Source of the DNA: JACZST01 sp964195155
Lineage (GTDB): Bacteria > Actinomycetota > Acidimicrobiia > Spongiisociales > UBA5794
Length of the DNA: 64,000 nt
Assembly: GCA_964195155.1 (NCBI GenBank)
Contig: CAXMOP010000021.1
Span: 8,252-72,251, forward strand
Direction: 5' to 3'
Both the position numbers and the translations under genes were made by a program. Positions 34,108 to 42,290 of the stretch are shown one piece after another (the first letter of the stretch is position 1; every line of letters starts with the position of its first letter). Under the pieces are notes generated by a model. The model did not search any database. It saw only the letters and a list, made by a program, of their open reading frames with translations, and was not told the DNA's origin.

Positions 34108-34965
34108 TCAGTCGTTGAGGGCGGCGGCAATGGCTGCGTATTTGTCGAGCTTGTCGATCACGACCTCGCGATCGACCGATGGCAATCCGAACACCACCCT
34201 GGTCACACCAAGGTCTCGCATCATCTCGAGTTGCTCGAGATCGCGCGGCGCCTGCCAGGCCGTCAGCTCCAACGAATTGGGATCGCGGCCGGCGGTTTCC
34301 ATGGCGGCCCGAACTTCCCCGATCTTGCCGGCCATCTCGTGTCTGACGACGATCGGCATCCACCCGTCACAGAACTCGGCGATGTCGCGCATCGTCCTCG
34401 GGCCGGCGCCACCGCCGAGGATGATCGGCGGGTGCGGCTTCTGCGTTGGCTTCGGCCATTGCCAGGATGGCGTGATATCGACGTGGTCGCCGTGGTACTC
34501 GGCCTCGTCCTTCGTCCACAGCTCGATCATGGCCAGCACCTTCTCGCGCAGGATCGCCCGCCGGTCGGTGTAGGCGACGTGGTGATTGGCCAGCTCTTCT
34601 TTGTTCCACCCATATCCGATCCCGAACAGCACCCGCCCATTCGAGATCACGTCGAGTGAGGCCACCTGTTTGGCCAGCCACAACGGGTCGTGTTGGGCCA
34701 CCAGGGTGATGCCCGTGCCCAGTTTGACCGTGTCGGTGACCGCGGCGCAGGCCGCCAGGGCGATGAGCTGGTCGTGCGTTCTCCAGTACATCTCGGGTAG
34801 CTCGGCGGCACCGTCGATGCCTCCCCATGGGGTCTTCCGTGAGATCGGGATGTGGCTGTGCTCGGGAAACCACAGAGACTCGAAACGGCGCGCCTCGACC
34901 TCCCTGGCCAGATCCACCGGCTGGATGGTCTTGTCGGTGGGAAAGATCGAGACGCCGATGTGCAT
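34108..34965 (-). CDS. LLM-class F420-dependent oxidoreductase (2)
   Basis: This is a luciferase-like protein of 285 aa with FESLWFPEHSHIP, LGTGITLVAQHDPLWLAKQ and ISNGRVLFGIGYGWNKEE, the usual F420-binding barrel landmarks. The family subgroup often carries a 'TIGR03619-like' N-terminus HIGVSIFPTD. The ATG at 34965 is the start; the longer frame upstream only translates repeat D1. Substrate unknown. Confidence 0.88.
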   Translation of the reverse strand: MHIGVSIFPTDKTIQPVDLAREVEARRFESLWFPEHSHIPISRKTPWGGIDGAAELPEMYWRTHDQLIALAACAAVTDTVKLGTGITLVAQHDPLWLAKQVASLDVISNGRVLFGIGYGWNKEELANHHVAYTDRRAILREKVLAMIELWTKDEAEYHGDHVDITPSWQWPKPTQKPHPPIILGGGAGPRTMRDIAEFCDGWMPIVVRHEMAGKIGEVRAAMETAGRDPNSLELTAWQAPRDLEQLEMMRDLGVTRVVFGLPSVDREVVIDKLDKYAAIAAALND

Positions 34966-34968
34966 GCC

Positions 34969-35060
34969 AGTAGCTAAGTAGCTGAGTAGCCAAGTAGCCA
35001 AGTCCTGGTCAACGGCTTTCCTCTTTTCTTCGCTACTTCGCTACTTGGCTACTGCCTACT
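34969..35060. repeat. D1: hairpin with octad-repeat arms
   Basis: The left arm (34969-35003) has four AGTAGCTA/AGTAGCCA-type units and the right arm (35031-35060) the inverse CTACTTGG/CTACTTCG units. It touches the LLM start on one side and the helicase SOS box on the other. Confidence 0.75.
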
Positions 35061-35090
35061 ATCGTCGAACGTATGTTCGACGATAGTAGG
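35055..35090 (+). promoter_or_regulatory. LexA (SOS) box in a 16-bp perfect palindrome over the helicase start
   Basis: TCGAAC-GTAT-GTTCGA (35065-35080) is an exact actinobacterial SOS box. It is the centre of a longer perfect inverted repeat (35055-35070 / 35075-35090) whose loop holds the first base of the ATG at 35073. A TACTAT -10-like hexamer (35057-35062) would put the transcription start near the ATG. Confidence 0.85.
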
Positions 35091-37109
35091 CCATGGCTCA
35101 ACGATCTCAACGACGCCCAGCGGGCGGCCGTGCTCCACGATGGCGGCCCGCTGCTCGTCGTCGCCGGGGCCGGGAGCGGCAAAACGCGCACGCTGGCAAG
35201 CAGGGTGGCGCGGCTCATCGACGAGGGGACGCCGGCGGACCGCATCCTGCTCCTCACCTTCACCAGGCGGGCGTCCGCTGAGATGCTGCGCCGCGTCGGC
35301 GCCCTGGTTGTGGATCGATCGACCGGTGGCGTGTGGGGCGGGACCTTCCATGGGACTGCCAACCGACTGCTGCGACGCCATGGCGTCGCGGTTGGGCTCG
35401 GCGCCGGGTTCACCGTCATCGATCAGACGGATTCCGCCACGTTGTTCGGGCGCCTGCGCGCCGAGCGCGGGCTTGGCTCGACCGGGCGCCGTTTTCCGAA
35501 GAAGGAGACCATTGCCGCGATCTACTCGCGCACGGTCAACACGCGCTCGCCCCTCGAGGACACGTTGAAAGACTGGTACCCGTGGGTCGCAGAACATCAC
35601 GAAGATCTCGGCGGCCTGTTCCGCGCCTATACCAGTCGCAAGCGCGAGACCAACGTCGTCGACTACGACGACCTGCTCCTGTACTGGCACGCACTGCTCG
35701 AATCACCGGCCGCAGGGGCCATCCGAGGACTCTTCGATCACGTGCTTGTCGACGAATACCAGGACACCAATCGCAGCCAGGCGCAGATCCTGTCGGCACT
35801 TGGTAGTCGGAATGTGACGGTGGTCGGCGACGACGCCCAATCGATTTACTCGTTCCGCGGAGCGAACGTGGAAAACATCATCGGCTTTTGTGACGACTTT
35901 CCCGGCACCACCGTGGTCAAACTCGAGCAGAATTACCGATCGACGCCGCAGATCCTCGAGGCCGCCAATGCCGTCATCGGCGCCTCGAACGCCGTGTTCC
36001 CGAAGCAGCTGTGGTCGGCGCGGCGGGCCGGTCCCAAGCCGGCACTCGTCACCTGTTACGACGAAGCGGCCCAGGCCGACTTCGTGGCGGATCGCGTGCT
36101 CGAACTGCGCGAGCAGGGGATCGAGTTGCGCGATCAAGCCGTGCTGTTCAGGACCGGGCATCACTCGGCCGGCCTGGAGATCGAGTTATCACGACGCAAC
36201 ATTCCCTTTGTGAAGTTCGGCGGGCTTCGGTTCCTCGAGGCCGCCCACATCAAGGACATGATGTCTTTGCTGCGGATTCTGGACAATCCGTACGACGAGC
36301 TTGCGTGGGATCGCGTGCTCCAGGCGATGCCGGGGGTCGGTGCTGCGACGGCGCTGTCGCTGACCGAGCGGCTCGACGATCTGGCGGTTGACGGATCGGG
36401 CGATCGGGTGGCCGCCTTCATCTCGGTAGACCTGCCGATGCCGGCAGAGAGCGCCGAGGCCTATGCCCTGCTTCGTGCCACCCTGGGAGACTGCCGCGGG
36501 ACGCCGGCGTCACAGCCGTCCCCTGCCGAGCAGATCGAGCGGCTCGCCGAGTTCTGCGAGGTCGTGTTCGAGGCCAACTACGACGATGCTGCCGCGAGGC
36601 TCGCCGACCTCGGTCAGCTGGCAGCCCTGGCTACCGAGCATGCCGACCGCAGCAGCTTCCTCACCGAGCTCACCCTCGATCCCCCGCTCTCGACCAGCGA
36701 CCTCGCCGGTCCGCCGCATCTTGACGAGGACTATCTGATCCTGTCCACGATTCACTCGGCGAAGGGAGGAGAATGGTCGGCCGTGTTCGTCATCCACGCT
36801 GCCGACGGCAACATTCCGTCCGACATGGCGCTCACCGACCCCGGGGGACTCGAGGAGGAGCGTCGGCTCCTGTACGTCGCGCTGACGAGGGCAAAGAACC
36901 ATCTGGTGGTGAGCGTGCCCCAGCGCTTTTATCACCACCGCTTCTCGAGCAGTGCTAACCATTCCTATGCCCTGCCGAGCCGCTTCCTCGAGCCCGCGGC
37001 TGGTGCATTTGAGACGAGCGCTACCGGTGGGTCGGGCATCGACGAAGCAGCGGAAGGCACGGCTGCGGGCACCGACCCGGTTGACGCCATGCTCGAAGAG
37101 CTCTGGTAG
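35073..37109 (+). CDS. UvrD/PcrA-family DNA helicase
   Basis: This is a superfamily 1 3'-5' helicase of 678 aa. Motif Q/Ia region LNDAQRAAVLH, Walker A GAGSGKT, Walker B LVDEYQDTN, motif III GDDAQSIYSFRGA, motif IV LEQNYRST, motif V STIHSAKGGEW, motif VI LYVALTRAK. It unwinds DNA in repair or recombination. The LexA box over its start says it is SOS-induced. The hairpin across the start codon may also limit translation. It lies convergent with the hydrolase gene, 5 bp apart. Confidence 0.93.
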   Translation: MFDDSRPWLNDLNDAQRAAVLHDGGPLLVVAGAGSGKTRTLASRVARLIDEGTPADRILLLTFTRRASAEMLRRVGALVVDRSTGGVWGGTFHGTANRLLRRHGVAVGLGAGFTVIDQTDSATLFGRLRAERGLGSTGRRFPKKETIAAIYSRTVNTRSPLEDTLKDWYPWVAEHHEDLGGLFRAYTSRKRETNVVDYDDLLLYWHALLESPAAGAIRGLFDHVLVDEYQDTNRSQAQILSALGSRNVTVVGDDAQSIYSFRGANVENIIGFCDDFPGTTVVKLEQNYRSTPQILEAANAVIGASNAVFPKQLWSARRAGPKPALVTCYDEAAQADFVADRVLELREQGIELRDQAVLFRTGHHSAGLEIELSRRNIPFVKFGGLRFLEAAHIKDMMSLLRILDNPYDELAWDRVLQAMPGVGAATALSLTERLDDLAVDGSGDRVAAFISVDLPMPAESAEAYALLRATLGDCRGTPASQPSPAEQIERLAEFCEVVFEANYDDAAARLADLGQLAALATEHADRSSFLTELTLDPPLSTSDLAGPPHLDEDYLILSTIHSAKGGEWSAVFVIHAADGNIPSDMALTDPGGLEEERRLLYVALTRAKNHLVVSVPQRFYHHRFSSSANHSYALPSRFLEPAAGAFETSATGGSGIDEAAEGTAAGTDPVDAMLEELW

Positions 37110-37114
37110 GCGGC

Positions 37115-37987
37115 TCAGCGGTTCAGTGGTTCCGCCGCCATCAAACTGCTGCGCAAGAACTCATCTACCTGCGGGAAGTACGGCTCGTAGGCATCCAGAT
37201 CGGAGTGGTTGCCATTGGGCACCACGATGAGCGTGCAGCTCGGCTGATGTTCGCGAAGGCTCAACGCATCCTCGACCGGGACGACCTCGTCGGCATCACC
37301 GTGGATGAGCAGCAGCGGAACCTCAACATCTCCGATCCTGTTGCGCGGCGCGATGTCGTCGTAAGAGACGCCGATCATCTGTCGGATCACCCGAAGCAAT
37401 GTCCACTTGATCGGCGCCGGGTATGGGATCGCACGCCACATCAACTCCTCGGGGTGGGCAAACGACGCCACCGCCACCACGGCGTCGACGTCGGCGTTGC
37501 GGGATGCCACCAGGATCGACGCAGCCGCGCCCACCGAGTGCCCGATGACCCCGATCGTCGTGACGTCTTCGCGTGCCCGGAGCCAGGCCACTGCGGTCTC
37601 GAGGTCCTCGGCGAACCTCGGCATGGACATGAAGTCTTCCTCGTCGGAAAGCCCGTGCGTCCGAGCGTCGAGGAACAAGGCATGCAGCCCGATGCCGTTG
37701 AGACCGGGCGCGATGGGAAGCATGTCGGCGGCCGTCCCTCCCCAACCGTGGAGCACCACGACGGCCGGCGCCGTCTCCGCCCCAGGGATGAACCAACCAT
37801 GGAGTCGCTTCTCGTTCGGGCCCTCGATCCACACCTCCTCGCCGTCGAGTCCCATGTCTCGAGGCGTGGTGTCGGGCATGGCGCGCTGAGGAACCGCGAA
37901 CATTCGCCTCAATAGCGACGGGGCGGCCAACGCGGCCCCCACCACCAGCCCAAGCGGGATCGCGATCGGGATCAGTGCCTTTCTCAT
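37115..37987 (-). CDS. alpha/beta hydrolase with N-terminal membrane anchor
   Basis: The protein has 290 aa. The first ~25 residues form a hydrophobic anchor. The hydrolase fold shows VVLHGWGGT (oxyanion region), the nucleophile elbow GVIGHSVGAA (Ser), an Asp in LLIHGDADEVVP and a His in NGNHSDLD, giving a complete catalytic triad. It resembles the BAAT/FrsA-like 'dienelactone hydrolase-type' peptidase-like group. The substrate is not predictable. Confidence 0.85.
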   Translation of the reverse strand: MRKALIPIAIPLGLVVGAALAAPSLLRRMFAVPQRAMPDTTPRDMGLDGEEVWIEGPNEKRLHGWFIPGAETAPAVVVLHGWGGTAADMLPIAPGLNGIGLHALFLDARTHGLSDEEDFMSMPRFAEDLETAVAWLRAREDVTTIGVIGHSVGAAASILVASRNADVDAVVAVASFAHPEELMWRAIPYPAPIKWTLLRVIRQMIGVSYDDIAPRNRIGDVEVPLLLIHGDADEVVPVEDALSLREHQPSCTLIVVPNGNHSDLDAYEPYFPQVDEFLRSSLMAAEPLNR

Positions 37988-38363
37988 CTTCAGATGCTAG
38001 AAGGGCGATGTTGTTGTCTCTTCGGACCGCCGCCGGCCGGGCATCAGGGGGAGGTGCCGAGCGCCAGCGAGGCGGAGGGGGTCAAGGCGTGGTCGCGGCC
38101 ACGCCTTGCGGCGGGACTCCCCCCTGAGGGGGGAGCAAAGAAAGGGCCGCGGCGCCACGGCTTTACCCCCCTCCCTTCTCGGGAAGGTGGCGACAACAGC
38201 GAGGTGGCTTCTTTGCCTCCCCCTCAGCTCAGGGGGAGGTGCCGAGCGCCAGCGAGGCGGAGGGGGTCAAGGCGTGGTCGCGGCAACGGTTTGACCCCCC
38301 TCCCCGCCTTGCGGCGGGACTCCCCCCTTGAGTTGAGGGGGGATCAAAGAAAGGGCCGCGGCG
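37988..38363. repeat. B2/B3: two GC-rich multi-hairpin units (gene-free gap)
   Basis: Two family-B units lie at about 38041-38140 and 38217-38345, the first lacking its inner part. Each has GGGGGAGGTGCCGAGCG, CAGCGAGGCGGAGGGGG and CGGCGGGACTCCCCCCTGAG. Between them is a shorter degenerate piece with TACCCCCCTCCC. No gene is seen. They lie 3' of the histidine kinase gene. Confidence 0.75.
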
Positions 38364-39536
38364 CTAGTCCGGCAGCGAAAACGCCACCAGCCCGCCGGGG
38401 CCTGGCTCTGCCCAGATGTGTCCGCCAAGCTCCTCGACCAGTTCCCTGGCGACTGCCAGCCCGAGGCCCGCACCTCCGGTCGATCGGGAGCGAGCCGGAT
38501 CGGCTCTGGCGAACTCGTCGAAGGCCGCCTCGGTAAAGGAGGGCGGAAAGCCCGGCCCCTCGTCGGCGACCGTGACGGTTGCCGGCATCTCGACGGTGAC
38601 CGTGATCTCCGAGCCGGACGGGGCGTGCCTGATCGCGTTGTCCAACAGATTCCGGATCACCCGACCGATCGGCGCTGGTCCGGTATTGATCACAGAGGTT
38701 CCGTCAGTGTCGAGGCGGACGTTGACACCGGCTTGCCGCGACACCGGCGCCAGCACCTCGATCGCCTCGTCGACGATCTCGGCGAGATCCACCGGCATCC
38801 GCTCGTACTCGAACCCTCCTGACTCGATGCGAGCGAGCAGAAACAGGTCGTCCACGAGCTGGTTCAGCACCCGGGTGTCGCCCTCAATCGAAGCCAGGTA
38901 TCGATCCGGGTCGGATGCCACACCGTCCCGCAACGCCTCAGCAGCGGCCTGGAGTGCGGCGAGCGGGGAGCGGAGGTCGTGGCTTACCGATGCGAAGAAT
39001 CGCCGGCGAGCCTCATCGTCACGAGCTCGCTCGATGTCGAGGGCGGCAAGCTCCCGTGCCATTTCATCGACCGCATGCGCAGTGGACCCGACCTCGTCGG
39101 CGCGGTCGACCCCGGTTCTTGCGGTGAGGTCCCCGCCGGCAATTCGGGATGCTGTTTCCGCAACGCTGCGGAGATCCTCGGTCCAAGGTTTGGCGACCGA
39201 TACAGCAAAGCTCAGGCCGGCGACCAGGCCGAGTCCGAGAACGACGATGAGCAGCTGGGCGTCGTGCGTCGACAGGAACATCCGCTGCGCAGAGACCACC
39301 GCGCCGACGATGACGATCAGCAGAGCGGTGGCGATGAGCGCGATCAGCGTTCCACGCAGCGAGGTCGCCCGGCGTGCCCACCGGGGCAATGCCCAGGCGG
39401 CGACGGCTGCGGCGACGACCATGCCGAGAAGGATGGCGAGCAGCTCGACCCGTTCAGCCCCCGACGGCTGCATGCCGATCTCGAAAAGGGCGACGCCCAC
39501 GAGGACAGCAGCGACGGCGAGTCCCAGGATCCTCAT
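38364..39536 (-). CDS. sensor histidine kinase
   Basis: The protein has 390 aa. Several membrane segments (residues 1-~135) are followed by HAMP (ASRIAGGDLTARTGV), the phospho-acceptor box FFASVSHDLRSPLAAL, N box NLLDNAIRHA, G1 DEGPGFP and G2 GGAGLGLAVAR. It starts at 39536, overlapping the response regulator stop by 4 bp (ATGA), so the two form a pair. The input signal is unknown; the multi-span sensor has no extracytoplasmic domain of size. Confidence 0.92.
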   Translation of the reverse strand: MRILGLAVAAVLVGVALFEIGMQPSGAERVELLAILLGMVVAAAVAAWALPRWARRATSLRGTLIALIATALLIVIVGAVVSAQRMFLSTHDAQLLIVVLGLGLVAGLSFAVSVAKPWTEDLRSVAETASRIAGGDLTARTGVDRADEVGSTAHAVDEMARELAALDIERARDDEARRRFFASVSHDLRSPLAALQAAAEALRDGVASDPDRYLASIEGDTRVLNQLVDDLFLLARIESGGFEYERMPVDLAEIVDEAIEVLAPVSRQAGVNVRLDTDGTSVINTGPAPIGRVIRNLLDNAIRHAPSGSEITVTVEMPATVTVADEGPGFPPSFTEAAFDEFARADPARSRSTGGAGLGLAVARELVEELGGHIWAEPGPGGLVAFSLPD

Positions 39537-40240
39537 GGCTCGAAGCGGTATCCCATGCCGCGCACGGTCGTGATCCACTTTGGCCGTTCGGGGTCGGCCT
39601 CGATCTTCTGGCGCAGGCGGGCGACGTGCACGGTGACGGTGGACGGGTCCTGGTAATCGGGAGACGAGTCCCACACCTGTTCGAGAAGCTCGGATCGAGA
39701 CATCGCGGTGCGTGGCGCCGATGCGAGGTGTGCGAGGAGATCGAACTCCATCGGCGTCAGCTTGACCAGCGCGCCGTGGAGCTCGACCTCCCTGCTCGAG
39801 CCGTCGATGACGAGACCGTCGAACTCCAACCGCTCGGCCAGCCTCGGCGCCTGGGTCCTGCGGAGCACCGAACGGACCCTGGCAACGACTTCTCGCGGAG
39901 AGAACGGCTTGACGACGTAGTCGTCTGCGCCAAGCTCGAGGCCAACGATGCGGTCGGGCTCTTCCGCACGGGCCGTGAGCAGGATCACCGGCACCGAGCT
40001 GTTCTTGCGAAGGCTGGTCAGTACGGCAAACCCATCCAGCTCGGGCAGCATGACGTCGAGCACGATCAGATCGGGCTTGGTCGAGGCGGCCAGATCGAGG
40101 GCGTCCTGTCCGTTCGCTGCCTCGTCGACGGCGTACCCGTCTCGTTTGAGGTAGCCAACGAGTACCTCGCGCACCATCGGCTCGTCGTCGACGACGAGGA
40201 TCCGCCTAACCGCGCCGTTTCCCTGCGAGGACACGCCCAT
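39533..40240 (-). CDS. OmpR-family response regulator
   Basis: The protein has about 235 aa. The receiver domain has DDE, phospho-Asp in LIVLDVMLPELDG, and the switch Lys in VVKPFS. A winged-helix output domain follows (VKLTPMEFDLLAHLA, VTVHVARLRQKIE, TVRGMGYRFEP). The ATG at 40240 is preferred to an earlier start 42 bp upstream. It is the middle gene of lipoprotein, regulator, kinase. Confidence 0.93.
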   Translation of the reverse strand: MGVSSQGNGAVRRILVVDDEPMVREVLVGYLKRDGYAVDEAANGQDALDLAASTKPDLIVLDVMLPELDGFAVLTSLRKNSSVPVILLTARAEEPDRIVGLELGADDYVVKPFSPREVVARVRSVLRRTQAPRLAERLEFDGLVIDGSSREVELHGALVKLTPMEFDLLAHLASAPRTAMSRSELLEQVWDSSPDYQDPSTVTVHVARLRQKIEADPERPKWITTVRGMGYRFEP

Positions 40241-40278
40241 ATCGTAAGGGCGCGTCCTCGCAAGGTTGGTGGTCGATG

Positions 40279-41250
40279 TCAACCGAGTGTCGCAATTCCG
40301 CCGGGCAGGTCGCCGGCGTTGTTGCTGAGTTCATAGCTGACGTGGTCGGAAGCCGGGTCATCGGCCTGGCCGACCAGGGGCTTCAGGACAAACGGCTCCG
40401 GGCTGTCATCCGGGTCGGGCTCAACAGACACCACGATCGTGGCGCCGCTCAGGTCCGTCGGGAACGTCACATTCTCCGGCGCATTGACCAGGAAGTCCTC
40501 GCCGGGGAAGGGAGGTCCGTCCTCGGGCCCCGAGAATGGTGCTGCGTCATCAGGGGCCGTCGCGTCGAGGAACGTCCCGGTTGTCACGGGGACACCGTCG
40601 ATTACCGCCCAGCCCTCGTAGTTCCAACCCGCCGGGAGCACCGGCAGCTGCAAGCTTGCGGTAGGACCGGGAAGCTCGATGAACCAGATCCCGCTCAGCT
40701 CGTCGTTGTCGTCGCCATTGGTCGGTGTCGCGAGCAGCACCGTGCCGAGGGCGTCGGCGAAGTCGGTACCGAGTGCAGCCGGGTGGGCGATCGAGAGCTC
40801 AGCGCTGCCATCGACGACGTCACCTGCGACGAATTTGGTATCGGACGGAACGGCGTCGGTGTCGCCGGCCGGTTCGATCGTGACGATAATCGTTGATGCG
40901 GTGTCAAGGTCTGGCACCGGGAAGCTCTCGATGGCTCCGCCGTCGATATCGACGATCGCTCCGTCCTCGATGTTGAACTTGCCGGCAGAGATCGGGGTGC
41001 CGTCAATGAGCGCCCAGTTCTCATAGTGGACTCCGTTAGCCAGCGTAGGAAACCCGGTGACGTCGAGGGTCAGCCCCGGCTCCATTTCTTCCATGGCCTC
41101 GGTTGTCGTTGTTGCGGCTTCAGTGGTGGTCGTCACGTCGGCCGCAGTGGTTGTCGTGGCGTCATCTGCGACGTCGTCGTTGGTACCGCACGCAGCGGCG
41201 ACGAGTCCAAACGCCGCCACCAGCACGATGATTCGTAATGCCTTGTTCAT
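40279..41250 (-). CDS. lipoprotein with two RskA-like domains
   Basis: The protein has 323 aa: a lipoprotein signal ending LVAAC, a Thr/Ala/Glu-rich linker (TTTTEAATTTTEAMEE), then two related domains. Each has YENWALIDGTPISAGKFNI or YEGWAVIDGVPVTTGTF and later TIIVTIEPAGD or TIVVSVEPDPD. This pattern is like the extracytoplasmic domain of anti-sigma-K (RskA) proteins, but there is no membrane helix or cytoplasmic anti-sigma domain. It is 38 bp upstream of the regulator. A role as external sensor partner of the two-component system is an inference. Confidence 0.7.
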   Translation of the reverse strand: MNKALRIIVLVAAFGLVAAACGTNDDVADDATTTTAADVTTTTEAATTTTEAMEEMEPGLTLDVTGFPTLANGVHYENWALIDGTPISAGKFNIEDGAIVDIDGGAIESFPVPDLDTASTIIVTIEPAGDTDAVPSDTKFVAGDVVDGSAELSIAHPAALGTDFADALGTVLLATPTNGDDNDELSGIWFIELPGPTASLQLPVLPAGWNYEGWAVIDGVPVTTGTFLDATAPDDAAPFSGPEDGPPFPGEDFLVNAPENVTFPTDLSGATIVVSVEPDPDDSPEPFVLKPLVGQADDPASDHVSYELSNNAGDLPGGIATLG

Positions 41251-41412
41251 GGGTTGCTTTCTCTGATCTGTGGGCGCGATTCGACGCCCGGTCGAGGTGG
41301 GCAACGGGCCGGATGATGGTCTCGTTCCGGATCCCAGTGGTGTTCACACGAGGTTCCTCGTTTGTTGACGGAGCTGTAAGAAACCCAGTCTCCCCCCGAA
41401 GGCGACGAGAGA

Positions 41413-41529
41413 CTAGGAGGGTGTTGAGCAATCCTCTAGCGTGCGGGGGCTGACTGGAGAAACCGAGTCACCGCAACACTCAAGCGAGCGGCGGCTCAGG
41501 GCACTCGTCATCGTTCAATACCGTCCTAG
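41413..41529. repeat. A4: MITE-like element overlapping a stop codon
   Basis: CTAGGAGGGTGTTGAGCAAT at the left and the inverted form at the right (CATCGTTCAATACCGTCCTAG). It is in the reverse orientation to A1. The right end supplies the TAG of the methyltransferase gene (minus strand, 41526-41528). Confidence 0.85.
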
Positions 41530-42290
41530 GTCTTGCGGGCCCGCCAGATCTCTTCAGAGGGCCATCGGTGTGCCCACGCTGCGTCGACATGGTCCCAATC
41601 GGTAACGGCTTCCTTCGGCGCTTGGAGCTCGATCAGATCGAGGATCTCAAATCCGCTGTCTCTCAGAAGCCGGATCCGGTCGCCGTGACTGAGATGGAAC
41701 TCCACCCCATCGTCCTCGATCTCCGGCCAGTCGTAGCGGTGCATTCCGAACTGGCTGCGGAGGAGTCGAGGCCCCGCCGCCTCGCCTTCGCGGTCGGGCA
41801 CGCACAGGATGAACAGCGTGGAGTTGCCCAGGAATATGAGCTCGCCGCCCGTCCGAAGCACCCTGGCAGCCTCCGGGATCCAGAGATACTGGTCGGACCA
41901 GATCGCCGAGCCGTACTCGGAGATGACCACATCAAATGACTCATCGCGAAAGGGGAGCCGCTCGGCGATGCCGTGGATGAGCGGAAATGCCAGGTTGTGT
42001 TGTTCCTGCATGCGCTTGGCCGTAGCGAGCTGGCCTTGGGAGTTGTCGAGGCCGATCGGCATACCGCCAAGCTTGGCGATCCAGGCAGACACATAACCGG
42101 TGCCGCAGCCGTCCTCGAGCACTGCCTTGCCCGCGATGTCGACGAGCAGGCCGACCTCGGCCTCAGGGACGCCCCAGATGCCCCAGCTGGGATCGCTCGT
42201 CCAGTTGCGATCCGCCCACTCGGCGAACTGTGGCGCCTGGTCATTCCAGAAGCTGCGGTTGCCCTCGACGTAGTCCGGCGTCTCGGTTAC
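41526..42290 (-). CDS. SAM-dependent methyltransferase without a standard start codon
   Basis: The class I methyltransferase core (VLEDGCGTGYVSAWIAKLGG, IGLDNSQGQL, FDVVISEYGSAIW) begins at a GTG at 42122. However, the frame stays open upstream with clearly conserved-type sequence (VEGNRSFWNDQAPQFAEWAD, WGIWGVPEAEV) back to the end of the hisA-like gene. No ATG, GTG or TTG is present in that 165-bp stretch or before the next stop at 42333. The first plausible codon is a GTA at 42290 that overlaps the TAA of the hisA-like gene. It may use a rare start, or be reached by -1 frameshifting at the G-run of hisA, or a base is missing. Substrate unknown. Confidence 0.65.
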   Translation of the reverse strand, partial: VTETPDYVEGNRSFWNDQAPQFAEWADRNWTSDPSWGIWGVPEAEVGLLVDIAGKAVLEDGCGTGYVSAWIAKLGGMPIGLDNSQGQLATAKRMQEQHNLAFPLIHGIAERLPFRDESFDVVISEYGSAIWSDQYLWIPEAARVLRTGGELIFLGNSTLFILCVPDREGEAAGPRLLRSQFGMHRYDWPEIEDDGVEFHLSHGDRIRLLRDSGFEILDLIELQAPKEAVTDWDHVDAAWAHRWPSEEIWRARKT

